Notes: generated by a model from the sequence alone, not told the origin. A stretch of DNA of 64,000 nt from Knoellia flava TL1 (GCF_000768675.1 NZ_AVPI01000045.1:1-64000); one strand, 5' to 3'; shown: positions 34,624 to 43,575, counted from the stretch's first letter. Program-made: numbers and translations.

Positions 34624-36279
34624 TTAGTGGTCGAGCGCCTTGGCGACCCCGTGGCCGGTGAGGGAGCGGACCTCCATCTCGGCGTACTTCTGTGCGTTGT
34701 ACTCCGAGCTCGTCACGGTGCCGAGCCAGCCGAGGAAGAACGCCAGCGGGATGGTGACGAGCCCCGGGTTGTCGAGCGGGAACCACGAGAAGTCGATGTC
34801 GGGGTTGGTGATCATCGACGGGCTCACGGTGGTGCCGGGGAGCGGGGCCTTGCCCGAGACGACGGGGCTGAAGATGATGAGCCCGATGGTCGAGATGAGA
34901 CCGCCGTAGATCGACCACAGCGCGCCGCGGGTGTTGAACCGCTTCCAGAAGAGCGAGTAGAGGATCGTCGGCAGGTTGGCCGAGGCCGCCACCGCGAAGG
35001 CCAGCGCCACGAGGAAGGCGATGTTCTGGCTCTTGGCGAACATGCCACCGAGGATGGCGATGATGCCGATCGCGACCGCGGAGATGCGGGCGACGCGGAC
35101 CTCGTTGTCCGAGGTGGTGTCACCGCGCTTGATGACCTCCTTGTAGATGTCGTGCGCGAAGGTCGCACTCGCCGTGATCGTGAGGCCGGCGACGACCGCG
35201 AGGATCGTCGCGAACGCGATGCCGGAGACGATGCCGAGGAACGGACTGCCACCGAGCTCGAAGGCGAGCAGCGGCGCGGCGGCGTTGGCCTTGCCCGGCG
35301 CCTTGTTGATCTCCTCGGCGCCGACGAGGGCACCGGCGCCGTAGCCGACGACGAGGGTGAGCAGGTAGAAGCCGCCGATGAGCCAGATCGCCCACTCGAC
35401 CGACTTGCGCGCCTGCTTGGACGTCGGGACGGTGTAGAAGCGCTGGAGCACGTGCGGCAGACCGGCGGTACCGAGGACGAGGGCGAGCGACAGCGAGATG
35501 AAGTCGATCTTCGTCGTCGTGCTGACGCCGTACTTCACGCCCGGCTCGAGGAGCTTCTCGCCGACCTTGGGGTTGTTCTGGATCGCGGCGTCGAAGAGGC
35601 CCGAGAGGTTGAAGCCGTACTTGCCGAGGACCCAGACGGTCATGATCGCCGTGGCCGCGATGAGGAGCACGGCCTTGATGATCTGGACCCAGGTCGTGCC
35701 GCGCATGCCGCCGATGAGGACGTAGGCGATCATGACGATGCCGACGACGGCGATGACGATGTTCTGCGCGCCCTCGCCCTCGACGCCGAGGAGCAGCGAG
35801 ACGAGGCCACCGGCGCCGGCCATCTGGGCGAGCAGGTAGAAGAACGACACCGCGAGCACCGACGTCGCGGTCGCGATGCGGACCGGGCGCTGCTTGAGGC
35901 GGTAGGACAGGACGTCGGCCATCGTGAGGCGGCCGGTGTTGCGCATGAGCTCGGCGACGAGCAGGAGCGCGACGAGCCACGCGACGAGGAAGCCGATCGA
36001 GTAGAGGAAGCCGTCGTAGCCCTGGAGCGCGATGGCGCCGGCGATGCCGAGGAAGCTCGCCGCCGACAGGTAGTCACCCGCGATGGCGATGCCGTTCTGG
36101 CGACCCGAGAAGCCGCCGCTGGCGGTGTAGAACTCGCCCGCGCTCTTCTTGCCGCTGGCCAGCTTGACGATGACGACGAGGGTGACGAGGACGAACCCGG
36201 CGAAGATCGCGATGTTGAGCGCGGGGGAGCCGACCTTGGTCGCCTCGGCGGGCAGTCCCGCGGACAGGAACGAGGTCAT
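34624..36279 (-). CDS. actP: Cation/acetate symporter (SSS family)
   Basis: 551 aa with about 13 TM helices. The SSS hallmarks GDYLSAASFLGIAGAIAL near the N-terminus and LPHVLQRFYTVPTSKQARKS mid-protein are those of ActP-type transporters. The long extracytoplasmic loop and TITASATFAHDIYKEV also fit. It probably imports acetate or another short monocarboxylate with Na+ or H+. The DUF485 gene is 3 bp upstream, the usual yjcH-actP arrangement. acs lies about 5 kb away. Confidence 0.93.
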   Translation of the reverse strand: MTSFLSAGLPAEATKVGSPALNIAIFAGFVLVTLVVIVKLASGKKSAGEFYTASGGFSGRQNGIAIAGDYLSAASFLGIAGAIALQGYDGFLYSIGFLVAWLVALLLVAELMRNTGRLTMADVLSYRLKQRPVRIATATSVLAVSFFYLLAQMAGAGGLVSLLLGVEGEGAQNIVIAVVGIVMIAYVLIGGMRGTTWVQIIKAVLLIAATAIMTVWVLGKYGFNLSGLFDAAIQNNPKVGEKLLEPGVKYGVSTTTKIDFISLSLALVLGTAGLPHVLQRFYTVPTSKQARKSVEWAIWLIGGFYLLTLVVGYGAGALVGAEEINKAPGKANAAAPLLAFELGGSPFLGIVSGIAFATILAVVAGLTITASATFAHDIYKEVIKRGDTTSDNEVRVARISAVAIGIIAILGGMFAKSQNIAFLVALAFAVAASANLPTILYSLFWKRFNTRGALWSIYGGLISTIGLIIFSPVVSGKAPLPGTTVSPSMITNPDIDFSWFPLDNPGLVTIPLAFFLGWLGTVTSSEYNAQKYAEMEVRSLTGHGVAKALDH

Positions 36280-36282
36280 GGC

Positions 36283-36624
36283 TCAGTGCTCCTTCACGCC
36301 GTCGAGACGCGCACCGATGGCGTCCGCCAGCGGGTCGAGCTCACGGTTGGCCCAGCGGGCGTAGATGAACGTGATCGCGAACGTCGTGACGAACTGGCCG
36401 AGCCCGAAGAGGAGGCCGATGGTGATGTTGCCGACGACCTTGGTGCCCATGAAGCCGGGAGCGAAGGTCGACAGGAGCACGTAGACGAAGTACCAGACGA
36501 GGAAGAAGCCCGTCATGGGGAAGACGAAGCCGCGGAACTTCCGCCGCAGCGCCTGGAACTCGTCGGTGGTCTGCATGGCGACGTAGGGGTCCTCGTCGCC
36601 TCTGATGCGAGCGTCGTTGCTCAC
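36283..36624 (-). CDS. DUF485 domain-containing membrane protein
   Basis: 113 aa from the GTG at 36624, preceded by GGAGGTG. A soluble lead (EFQALRRKFRGFVFPMT) is followed by two TM helices (GFFLVWYFVYVLLSTF and ITIGLLFGLGQFVTTFAITFIY) and the family end YARWANRELDPLADAI. This is the YjcH type, always beside ActP-like symporters, and perhaps a small accessory subunit. First gene of the operon; longer reading upstream is out-of-family. Confidence 0.92.
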   Translation of the reverse strand: MSNDARIRGDEDPYVAMQTTDEFQALRRKFRGFVFPMTGFFLVWYFVYVLLSTFAPGFMGTKVVGNITIGLLFGLGQFVTTFAITFIYARWANRELDPLADAIGARLDGVKEH

Positions 36625-36890
36625 CGGTGCACCTCCAGTGGTCGGTCCCGGGCGTGGCCGGGTTCGCCTCACACTGTCGGGGAGCCGGTATGCCGTCCGC
36701 GAGCCTCCCGTGCCCGCCTCTCGGCAGGCGGGTCCCCGGCCTCGGTCGGTGGCTGCGGCGCCGTCCACGGCGTGCGCCCAGCGGCGGGTGGGGCGCGCCG
36801 AGCGGTCGCGGCGCGGGTTCCCACGCTCCGCGCGGGACGGCATACGGGAGCGAGTCGGTGAGGCGCGCCCGCGTGGGGTTGGATGGGCGG

Positions 36891-37403
36891 GTGGAGACGC
36901 AGGGGCGGGAGCTGGTGCTGGATGAGGTGGCGTTCACCGACGCCCGGGTGCAGCGTCTGGTCGCGGAGGTGCAGGCCCACTACGTGGCGATCTATGGCGG
37001 GCCGGACGAGTCGCCGGTGGACCCGCTCCAGTTCAGTGCGCCACGAGGGCTGTTCGTCCTCGGGGTCGTCGGCGACGAGCCGGTGGCGATGGGCGGCTGG
37101 CGGTGGCGGCGTGAGCTCGACGACCGGTTCGAGGGTCACCGTGTGGCGGAGGTGAAGCGGATGTACGTCGCGACGTCGGCGCGTGGGCGCGGGTTCGCCC
37201 GGCGAGTGCTCGCCCGTCTCGAGTCGACCGCGGGCGCGGCCGGGGTGCAGCGGCTCGTCCTCGAGACCGGGACCATGCAGCCGGACGCGATCGCGCTCTA
37301 CGAGTCGTCGGGCTACGAGCGGGTGGTGCCGTTCGGGCACTACGCGACCTCGCCCTACGTGCGGTGCTTCGGCAAGCGGGTGGGGCGCGCGGAGCTCAGC
37401 TGA
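36891..37403 (+). CDS. GNAT family N-acetyltransferase
   Basis: 170 aa from the GTG at 36891. The acetyl-CoA motif A is AEVKRMYVATSARGRGFARRVLARLE (R/QxxGxG/A: ARGRGFA). It is followed by RLVLETGTMQPDAIALYESSGY and the VPFGHY end. It acetylates an amino group of an unknown small molecule or protein. The start is uncertain; a GTG at 36873 is also in frame. Its 3' end overlaps the convergent TetR gene by 8 bp. Two GTATGCC words lie upstream at 36688 and 36839, facing each other. Confidence 0.85.
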   Translation: METQGRELVLDEVAFTDARVQRLVAEVQAHYVAIYGGPDESPVDPLQFSAPRGLFVLGVVGDEPVAMGGWRWRRELDDRFEGHRVAEVKRMYVATSARGRGFARRVLARLESTAGAAGVQRLVLETGTMQPDAIALYESSGYERVVPFGHYATSPYVRCFGKRVGRAELS

Positions 37404-37920
37404 AGTGGGCGACGAGCTCGCGCCACGTCGCCTCGGGCGCCGTGCCCGTGGGGAAGCGCCCGTCGAGCTCGAGGACGACCATGCCGTGGACCGCGGCCCA
37501 GAGGGCCTGGGCGCGGTGCGGGTCACCGGTCGCCTCGAAGAACGGGCTGCCCGACCACTCCTCGAGCCCGGGCGGCAGGGCCTCGCGGTCGAGGGTGCCG
37601 CTCGTCGCGAGGCGGTAGAGCTGCGGGTTCGCGGCCGCGACGTCGCGGTAGTGCCGGACGAGGGTGGCGACCGTCGACACGGGTCGCACCGCCTCGCCGA
37701 ACTCCTTGAGGGCGAGGGCGATGAGCTGCGTCCGCAGCGCGTCCTTGCTCGCGAAGTGCTTGTAGAGCGAGGGCGCCGCGATGCCGAGCTCGTCGGCGAG
37801 GGTGCGCATCGTCAGCGTCTGCCAGCCCTCCCGTTCGAGGACCACCCGGGCCGCCGCGAGCACCTCGCGCGCCCTGGGGGTGAGCAGGCGCGTGGGGTCC
37901 AGCTCCGGCGGGCAGGTCAC
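37396..37920 (-). CDS. TetR-family transcriptional regulator
   Basis: 174 aa from the GTG at 37920. The N-terminal helix-turn-helix is REVLAAARVVLEREG, LTMRTLADELGIAAPSLYKHF and SKDALRTQLI. The C-terminal domain (YRLATSGTLDREALPPG...ATGDPHRAQALWAAVHGMVVLEL) is of the TetR_C_33/WHG type. It is coupled to an SRPBCC gene by a 4-bp overlap. Two identical-type palindromes at 38443-38482, upstream of that unit, are its most likely operators and would also control the divergent tdh. Confidence 0.92.
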   Translation of the reverse strand: MTCPPELDPTRLLTPRAREVLAAARVVLEREGWQTLTMRTLADELGIAAPSLYKHFASKDALRTQLIALALKEFGEAVRPVSTVATLVRHYRDVAAANPQLYRLATSGTLDREALPPGLEEWSGSPFFEATGDPHRAQALWAAVHGMVVLELDGRFPTGTAPEATWRELVAHFS

Positions 37921-38378
37921 CGGCCGAGGGTAGCGCCGGCCTCGACCCGGTCCCTCAGCGCCGCGTTCATCGCATCGAAGTCGTCGCCGACCTCGATGGC
38001 GCGGCCGGCGAGCCGCACGAGCAGCCCGGAGAACCGCTCGGCCTGCGTGAGCCGGGTGCCCCGGGAGCCGTCGGGCAGGTCGGCCGGCTCGAGAACGAAG
38101 GAGTGCTCGCCGTCGAGCAGGCCCGGGACGAGGACGCGCCCGAGCCAGCGCAGCTCGCGCCCCGGCTCGGCGACGAGGACCCGCGGGCGGAAGGACATCG
38201 TGCGGCCCCCGGCGGAAGCGATCGTCACGGCGAGGCGCTCGCCGACGGAGAGGGTGCCACTCGCCTCTCGGACGAACGGGTTCCACTGCCCGTATGCCGG
38301 AAGGTCGGCGAGGACCTCCCAGACCTCCGCGGGGGTGGCGGCGATGTGGATCGAGCTGCTGATCTCGGAGGTGGACAC
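37917..38378 (-). CDS. SRPBCC family protein
   Basis: 153 aa from the GTG at 38378. IAATPAEVWEVLADLPAYGQWNPFV is the typical START/SRPBCC opening (first strand and the helix with the WNP turn). The end VGDDFDAMNAALRDRVE is the long C-terminal helix lining the cavity. These proteins bind hydrophobic ligands or act as polyketide cyclase-like enzymes. First gene of a two-gene unit with the TetR regulator, so its ligand might be the regulator's signal. Confidence 0.85.
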   Translation of the reverse strand: MSTSEISSSIHIAATPAEVWEVLADLPAYGQWNPFVREASGTLSVGERLAVTIASAGGRTMSFRPRVLVAEPGRELRWLGRVLVPGLLDGEHSFVLEPADLPDGSRGTRLTQAERFSGLLVRLAGRAIEVGDDFDAMNAALRDRVEAGATLGR

Positions 38379-38442
38379 AGGGCTCCTTGGTGTCGGGTGA
38401 CGGTGGTCGGTGTTGCCGAGAGAGCCTGTCGGGGCTCCATGG

Positions 38443-38482
38443 GGCTAACGTTGTTAGCCATCGTAGGCTAACAATGTTAGCC
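38443..38482. promoter_or_regulatory. Two tandem TetR-type operators
   Basis: GGCTAACGTTGTTAGCC (38443-38459) and GGCTAACAATGTTAGCC (38466-38482) are perfect 7-3-7 palindromes with identical arms, 23 bp centre to centre. They sit in the gap between the SRPBCC-TetR unit and tdh; the second ends 15 bp before the tdh start. The architecture fits two TetR dimers controlling both directions. Confidence 0.9.
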
Positions 38483-38496
38483 GCGCAAGGGGCGGC

Positions 38497-39549
38497 ATGA
38501 TGGGCGCCGTGCGCGCCCTCGTGAAGACCAGTGCCGGTCCCGGACTCGAGCTCGTCGACGTCCCCGAGCCGGAGTGCGGGAACTCCGACGTCAAGATCCG
38601 CGTGCTGCGGGCCGGGCTCTGCGGCACCGACCTGCACCTCGAGCAGTGGGACGACTGGGCGGCGTCGGTCGTCGACGCCCCGATGACGATCGGGCACGAG
38701 TTCTACGGCGAGGTCGTGGAGGTCGGTTCGCTCGTCGACCACGTCGCCGTGGGCGACCGGGTCTCGGGCGAGGGCCACCTCATCTGCGGCAACTGCCGCA
38801 ACTGCCGCGCCGGCCGCCGCCACCTCTGCATCAAGACGGTCGGGGTGGGCGTCAACCGCGACGGCGCCTTCGCCGACTACGTCGTCATCCCGGCGATGAA
38901 CGCCTGGGTCCAGCCCGCCGACCTCGACCCCGACCTCGGTGCGATCTTCGACCCGCTCGGCAACGCGACCCACACGACGCTCCAGTGGCCGGTCGTCGGC
39001 GAGGACGTCGTCGTCACCGGAGCGGGACCGATCGGCGTCATGGCTGTGGCGATCAGCCGGCACGCGGGCGCGCGACGCATCGCGGTCACGGACCTGAGCG
39101 ATCAGCGGCTCGAGCTGGCGCGTGGCGCGGGGGCGGACCTGTGCGTCAACGTCGCCCGCGGCGAGGACCTCGCCTGGGCCCAGCGCGAGCTCGGCATGCT
39201 CGAGGGCTTCGACATCGGGCTCGAGATGTCGGGTGCCCCGCGTGCGGTCGAGGACATGCTCGCCAACCTCAACCACGGCGCCCGCGTGGCGATGCTCGGG
39301 CTCCCCAAGGACCCGTACCCGATCGACTGGGGCCGGGTCATCACGCACATGATCACGATCCGCGGCATCTACGGCCGCGAGATGTTCGAGACCTGGTACC
39401 TCATGGGCTCGATGCTCGCCACGAGCCCCGAGCTGCGTCAGGCCGTCCAGTCGGTCATCACTCACCGCTTCCCGGCTGAGGAGTGGGCCAAGGGCTTCGA
39501 TGTCGCGCGCTCCGGGGAGTGCGGCAAGGTCGTCCTCGACTGGAGCTGA
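38497..39549 (+). CDS. tdh: L-threonine 3-dehydrogenase
   Basis: 350 aa zinc-dependent medium-chain dehydrogenase. The catalytic zinc site starts GLCGTDLHLEQWDDW (Cys, then His/Glu in IGHEFYGEV). The structural zinc has four Cys (CGNCRNCRAGRRHLC), and the NAD fold is VVTGAGPIGVMAVAI. HLEQWDDW and ITIRGIYGREMFETWY are specific to Tdh. It oxidises threonine to 2-amino-3-ketobutyrate, the substrate of Kbl at 42.3 kb. AAGGGG precedes the ATG at 38497; another ATG follows at 38500. Confidence 0.93.
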   Translation: MMGAVRALVKTSAGPGLELVDVPEPECGNSDVKIRVLRAGLCGTDLHLEQWDDWAASVVDAPMTIGHEFYGEVVEVGSLVDHVAVGDRVSGEGHLICGNCRNCRAGRRHLCIKTVGVGVNRDGAFADYVVIPAMNAWVQPADLDPDLGAIFDPLGNATHTTLQWPVVGEDVVVTGAGPIGVMAVAISRHAGARRIAVTDLSDQRLELARGAGADLCVNVARGEDLAWAQRELGMLEGFDIGLEMSGAPRAVEDMLANLNHGARVAMLGLPKDPYPIDWGRVITHMITIRGIYGREMFETWYLMGSMLATSPELRQAVQSVITHRFPAEEWAKGFDVARSGECGKVVLDWS

Positions 39550-39562
39550 GCCTCGTTCGCTC

Positions 39563-40903
39563 TCAGGACTGCCGTCCCCACACCTGAACCGCACTCCATG
39601 GGTGCCCGTACGTCCCCCCAACAGGGTCGAGGGTGGAGGGAGTGAGGACGCGCGCGGTGTGCGGGCTGTCCGCCTCCACGGTGATCACGGCGTCAACCAC
39701 CCCACCGGGGTCGTTCGGGCCACCCCCGACGCCCCACGCCACGTACAGCAGCGCTGCGCCGTCGGGCGACCACGAAACGCTGAAGGGGTGCCAGATGCGC
39801 AGGTCGGTCCGCGGCGGTGCGATGACCGTCTCTGATCCGTCCGTCGCGCCCACGAGGACCACCTCGTGCAGCTCTCCGGGAGTGGGAAGCAGGCGCTGGT
39901 AGGCAATGCGGTCACCCCGCGGCGACCACACCGGTCCGATCCCGTGGTTGGCCTGGCCCGCATCGGCCACGAGGACCCGGTCGTTGCCGCCGTCGGCGTC
40001 GACGACCCGGATCTGCCGTGGTTCGCCTTCTCCACCTTCGTACGCGAGGGTTCGGCCGTCGGGTGACCAGGCGATCGCCGCGGCCCTGGCCGAGCCGAGC
40101 TGCTGGAGCTCGCCCGTCGACACCGAATACGTCGCGATGGGTGTCGACCGGGTGGGCGACGCCCTGTCCACGCCGATGTCTCCAGTGACCGTCAGCTCGT
40201 CGGTGCCCGGCCGCCACTCCATGTCGCTCGGGCGGAGGTCGGGCAGTCGACGGATCGCCCGCGTCAGGGTGTCGAGCACCCACACCTCGTCCTGGTCCCT
40301 GAGGGCGACCCATCGGCCATCCGGAGCCCACGTCGCGCACGGATGCGGGTCGAAGCCGGGACCCGTCCTGAATCCGTCGAGGGGGATCGTGGTCGGGCTC
40401 CCTGCCACTCCGTCCTGCGCGACCGGGACGAGCACGAGCCGCGCCGGGAGGCGTGGACGGTTGGCTGCCCCGAGAACCTGGCCGAAGATGAGCCGTGTTC
40501 CGTCCGGCGCCCATGACGGACACGCTTCGGTCGACGTGTCACTGGCGTTGACGGCGAGTCGCCGAGGTTCCGTGCCCGGTCGGACGAGGTAGATGTCGCC
40601 GCCACCTTCACTCACACTGAATGCCACCCAGCCGTCAGTGCTCGTCACCAGCCGCGGGAGGTCGGGGACGTCGGGCGCAGAGGGAAGCGCCTTCCCATCG
40701 CCGTCACCGAGGACCACGGTCGTGGCCAAGGCTGCGGCCACGGAGGCGGCAACGGCCGCGGCGACGGCGGCCAACCGCTTCCGGCGCAGCCGCCTGCGGC
40801 CGGCTGCCACGTAGGCAGTGGTGTCGAAGGCCACCGACGACGGGTGGTGGTCGACGGCTCCGTGGAGGCGAGCCATCCAGACGTCCTCGTCCGTGGTGCT
40901 CAT
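39563..40903 (-). CDS. Membrane-anchored WD40/TolB-like protein, partner of the sigma factor
   Basis: 446 aa from the ATG at 40903. The N-terminal ~45 residues are cytoplasmic and end in RRRLRRKRL; one TM follows (AAVAAAVAASVAAALATTVVL). The rest is an extracytoplasmic beta-propeller with repeated PSWAPDGTRLIFG, ATWAPDGRWVAL, IAWSPDGRTLAY, PVWSPRGDRIAY and VSWSPDGAALLY blades. It overlaps the ECF sigma stop by 4 bp. A membrane protein with a short cytoplasmic head, coupled to an ECF sigma gene, suggests an anti-sigma or sensor role, but no recognised anti-sigma domain is seen. Confidence 0.8.
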   Translation of the reverse strand: MSTTDEDVWMARLHGAVDHHPSSVAFDTTAYVAAGRRRLRRKRLAAVAAAVAASVAAALATTVVLGDGDGKALPSAPDVPDLPRLVTSTDGWVAFSVSEGGGDIYLVRPGTEPRRLAVNASDTSTEACPSWAPDGTRLIFGQVLGAANRPRLPARLVLVPVAQDGVAGSPTTIPLDGFRTGPGFDPHPCATWAPDGRWVALRDQDEVWVLDTLTRAIRRLPDLRPSDMEWRPGTDELTVTGDIGVDRASPTRSTPIATYSVSTGELQQLGSARAAAIAWSPDGRTLAYEGGEGEPRQIRVVDADGGNDRVLVADAGQANHGIGPVWSPRGDRIAYQRLLPTPGELHEVVLVGATDGSETVIAPPRTDLRIWHPFSVSWSPDGAALLYVAWGVGGGPNDPGGVVDAVITVEADSPHTARVLTPSTLDPVGGTYGHPWSAVQVWGRQS

Positions 40904-41415
40904 GCGCGCTCCTCCGTTCGCGTCTCGTCCCGGTACTCGGGGGTCAGGGCTTGTTCGAGCTTGTGCAGCCCGGCGGCACACTGGCTCTTCACCGTGCCCT
41001 CGCTGATGCCGAGGTCAGCCGCGGTCTCCGCCACCGACAGCCCCCAGTAATGGCGCAGCACCACGACCCGGCGCTGACCGATCGGGAGGTTCTTGAGCGC
41101 CCGGAGCAGCGCCGTGTGGTCCGAGACCTCCGACTGGAAGGACGGCTCGTGGCCTTCCAGCGGTTCGCTCTCCCGCCGCCACGGCCGTCGGGTCTCGTCG
41201 ATGTGGGAGGTCGCGATGATGCGTCGCGTGTACGCATCGAGCTGTCTCCTGTGGGCCAGGCGGGGCCACGCGAGGTACAGCTTGAGCAGGGCGTTCTGGA
41301 CCAGGTCGTCGGCTTGGGCGACGCTGCCGCTCAACAGGTACGCCGTCCGCCACAGTGCCGGACGCGACACCGCGACGTACTCGGAGAACTCTGTGTCCCG
41401 CTGGCTGGTACCCAT
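40900..41415 (-). CDS. RNA polymerase ECF sigma factor (SigE family)
   Basis: 171 aa from the ATG at 41415, with GGAGGAG upstream. Region 2 reads LWRTAYLLSGSVAQADDLVQNALLKLYLAW. Region 4 is LPIGQRRVVVLRHYWGLSVAETAADLGISEGTVKSQCAAGL. These define the short actinobacterial SigE-type ECF group. Coupled to the membrane WD40-like gene that follows, its likely regulator or target. The unit sits between tdh and kbl. Confidence 0.92.
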   Translation of the reverse strand: MGTSQRDTEFSEYVAVSRPALWRTAYLLSGSVAQADDLVQNALLKLYLAWPRLAHRRQLDAYTRRIIATSHIDETRRPWRRESEPLEGHEPSFQSEVSDHTALLRALKNLPIGQRRVVVLRHYWGLSVAETAADLGISEGTVKSQCAAGLHKLEQALTPEYRDETRTEERA

Positions 41416-41743
41416 GGGCTCCTCCGTTCCTCTCAAGTGTCAAACGGAATCGAGCCGGAATGGGTTGGATCAGGGATCTCGAGCAACCGATGCGCCGCGG
41501 ATCGATCGGCGGGTATCTGCCGGGCACGAGGCGTATCTCTTCCGTGCGGGGACCTCCGAACGCGGGGTCGATGTCGCAGGAGGGCGAGCGGCGGAGACCG
41601 CCTTCCAGAGTGCGTCCGTACTCACGGCCGACGGGGCCGTGGGACCTGCCACGGCAGCCTCGGCCCGTGAGCGGAGGCGGTCCGTGCCTTCCAGCAACCA
41701 CGGCCACGCCCCTCTTTGCCTGACCTGCGTGGGCGAGTGCTGC
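41416..41743. other. Non-coding gap upstream of the sigma factor gene
   Basis: About 330 bp with no convincing frame. The sigma factor's promoter must lie at its left end. On the minus strand TTTGACAC lies about 30 bp before the start codon, a possible promoter element. No hairpin of note and no GTATGCC word were seen. Confidence 0.5.
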
Positions 41744-42178
41744 TCAGCGCATGGAGGCCTGGGTCCAGGCGCCGGTCCGGCCGGTGCAGAAGTGGGTGAC
41801 GGCGCCGGAGGCGAAGAGCTGCCGCTGCGTGGCGTCGAGCGTGAGGGTCGTGCCGAGGTCGGCGAGGATCGCCCTGGCGGTCGCCTCGTCGGGGCTGGCC
41901 TCGAAGGTGGTGCAGACCTTCCTGGCAGCGGCTGCGACCTCCGCGTCGCTCCTGTCGGCCAGTGGGGGGAGGGCCTTCTTGAACACCGAGGCCCACGTGT
42001 TGTCCGGGACGATCCCGCTGTTGCTGGGCTCCGGTGACGCGCTGGGTGACGTCCTGTCAGTGGACGTCGATGCGGGAGCGCTGCCGCTGTCGTCGGGCGA
42101 CCCCGAGCCGCAGGCGGTCAGGGCGAGCGCCAGCGCGCATCCGGAGAGCAGGGTCGCGGGCGTGCGCAGTCTCGGCAT
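41744..42178 (-). CDS. Lipoprotein with DUF732-like domain
   Basis: 144 aa from the ATG at 42178. A lipoprotein signal (LSGCALALALTACGSG; lipobox LTAC) leads to a Ser/Pro/Thr linker. A small helical domain with two Cys follows (VCTTFEASPDEATARAILADL...GAVTHFC). The Cys spacing and the final Ala-rich helix before the last Cys recall the secreted mycobacterial DUF732 domain. Function unknown. It is divergent from kbl. Confidence 0.68.
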   Translation of the reverse strand: MPRLRTPATLLSGCALALALTACGSGSPDDSGSAPASTSTDRTSPSASPEPSNSGIVPDNTWASVFKKALPPLADRSDAEVAAAARKVCTTFEASPDEATARAILADLGTTLTLDATQRQLFASGAVTHFCTGRTGAWTQASMR

Positions 42179-42231
42179 GTCGACGACGCTAACCAGCGGA
42201 CGTTCCGGGCGCGACTCGAGGAGGTGGGCGG

Positions 42232-42284
42232 ACGGCATACGCTCGGGGTTGCCCGCCACAAGCGCAGAAGAAGAGGTATGCCGT
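42232..42284. repeat. Inverted GTATGCC words flanking the kbl leader
   Basis: ACGGCATAC (42232-42240) and GTATGCCGT (42276-42284) are exact 9-bp complements, 35 bp apart. The right word lies between the ribosome site (AGAAGAGG) and the GTG start of kbl and overlaps that start codon. A hairpin would sequester the ribosome site, so an effect on translation is possible. Confidence 0.65.
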
Positions 42285-43476
42285 GTACGGATCCGTGAAG
42301 GACGAGCTCGCCGCGACGTTGGCCGAGATCAAGGACGCGGGGCTGTGGAAGAGCGAGCGTGAGCTGACGACGCCGCAGAGCTCGCACGTCGGGACGAGCG
42401 GCGGTGAGGCGCTCAACTTCTGCGCGAACAACTACCTCGGGTTCGCCGACCACCCCGACGTCGTCGCGGCGTCGAAGGCCGCCCTCGACGAGTGGGGTTT
42501 CGGGATGGCGTCGGTGCGGTTCATCTGCGGGACGCAGACGCAGCACTCTCGTCTGGAGCAAGCACTGTCGGAGTTCTTCGGGACGGAGGCGACGATCCTC
42601 TACTCGTCGTGCTTCGACGCCAACGGCGGTGTCTTCGAGGTGCTCTTCGGCGCCGAGGACGCGATCATCAGCGACGAGCTCAACCACGCGTCGATCATCG
42701 ACGGGATCCGACTGTCGAAGGCTGGTCGCTACCGCTACAAGAACGCGGACATGGCGGACCTGCGCGCGCAGCTCGAGGCAGCGGTCGCTGCGGGCGCGAA
42801 GCGCAAGGTCATCGTCACCGACGGCGTGTTCTCGATGGACGGGTTCTTCGCGCCGCTCGACGAGATCTGCGACCTCGCCGACGAGTTCGAGGCGATGGTG
42901 CTCGTCGACGACTCGCACGCAGTCGGCTTCGTCGGCGAGGGCGGGCGCGGGACACCGGAGAAGTTCGGCGTCATGGACCGGGTCGACATCATCACGGGGA
43001 CGCTCGGCAAGGCGCTCGGCGGGGCGTCGGGTGGCTACGTCGCCGCGCACCAGGAAATCGTCGACCTGCTGCGGCAGCGCTCGCGCCCCTACCTCTTCTC
43101 GAACTCGGTGGCGCCGGGTGTCGTGGCCGGCTCGTTGAAGGCGCTGGAGCTCGTGGAGTCCTCGGCGTCGGCGCGGGATGCGTTGTCGGAGAACACTGTC
43201 CTCTTCCGTGCGTTGATGGAGGAGGCGGGATTCGAGCTGCTGCCGGGGTCGCACCCGATCACGCCGGTGATGTTCCCGGGCGAGGACGGTGCCCGGCTCG
43301 CCGGTGAGATCGCCGACCGGATGCTCGCGGACGGCGTCTACGTCATCCCGTTCTCGTTCCCCGTGGTGCCGCGCGGCAAGGCACGGATTCGGGTACAGCT
43401 GTCGGCGGCACACTCCGAGGAGGACGTGCGCCGGTGCGTCGACGCGTTCGTCGCGGCGCGGGACGCGGTGGCCTGA
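42283..43476 (+). CDS. kbl: Glycine C-acetyltransferase (2-amino-3-ketobutyrate CoA ligase)
   Basis: 397 aa. This is a PLP-dependent alpha-oxoamine synthase: [37 protein letters not shown], and the PLP Lys in [16 protein letters not shown]. It cleaves 2-amino-3-ketobutyrate from Tdh with CoA to glycine and acetyl-CoA. kbl and tdh are usually adjacent; here 2.7 kb with four other elements lie between them. GTG start at 42283. Confidence 0.94.
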   Translation: MYGSVKDELAATLAEIKDAGLWKSERELTTPQSSHVGTSGGEALNFCANNYLGFADHPDVVAASKAALDEWGFGMASVRFICGTQTQHSRLEQALSEFFGTEATILYSSCFDANGGVFEVLFGAEDAIISDELNHASIIDGIRLSKAGRYRYKNADMADLRAQLEAAVAAGAKRKVIVTDGVFSMDGFFAPLDEICDLADEFEAMVLVDDSHAVGFVGEGGRGTPEKFGVMDRVDIITGTLGKALGGASGGYVAAHQEIVDLLRQRSRPYLFSNSVAPGVVAGSLKALELVESSASARDALSENTVLFRALMEEAGFELLPGSHPITPVMFPGEDGARLAGEIADRMLADGVYVIPFSFPVVPRGKARIRVQLSAAHSEEDVRRCVDAFVAARDAVA

Positions 43477-43528
43477 CTTCTCCGATTCCGGCTCGGCGCG
43501 CCGTCGTGCGGGTGAATCATTGACAGGT

Positions 43529-43549
43529 GGCGCACATCAGGGGTGCGCC
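43529..43549. terminator. Hairpin between kbl and the next gene
   Basis: GGCGCAC (43529-43535) pairs with GTGCGCC (43543-43549) over a 7-nt loop. A perfect TTGACA stands at 43520. It may be a weak terminator of kbl or an operator over the promoter of the following gene. Confidence 0.45.
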
Positions 43550-43575
43550 GGCCTTTCGGTACGGGGGTCGCCACC

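Noticed and set aside
34162-36861. 899-aa plus-strand open frame
   Set aside because: Antisense to actP and DUF485; highly Arg/Asp/Glu-rich with no motif, a shadow of the membrane protein's codons.
41470-41697. 75-aa minus-strand frame in the sigma upstream gap
   Set aside because: No ribosome site, no domain, and overlaps the expected promoter region.
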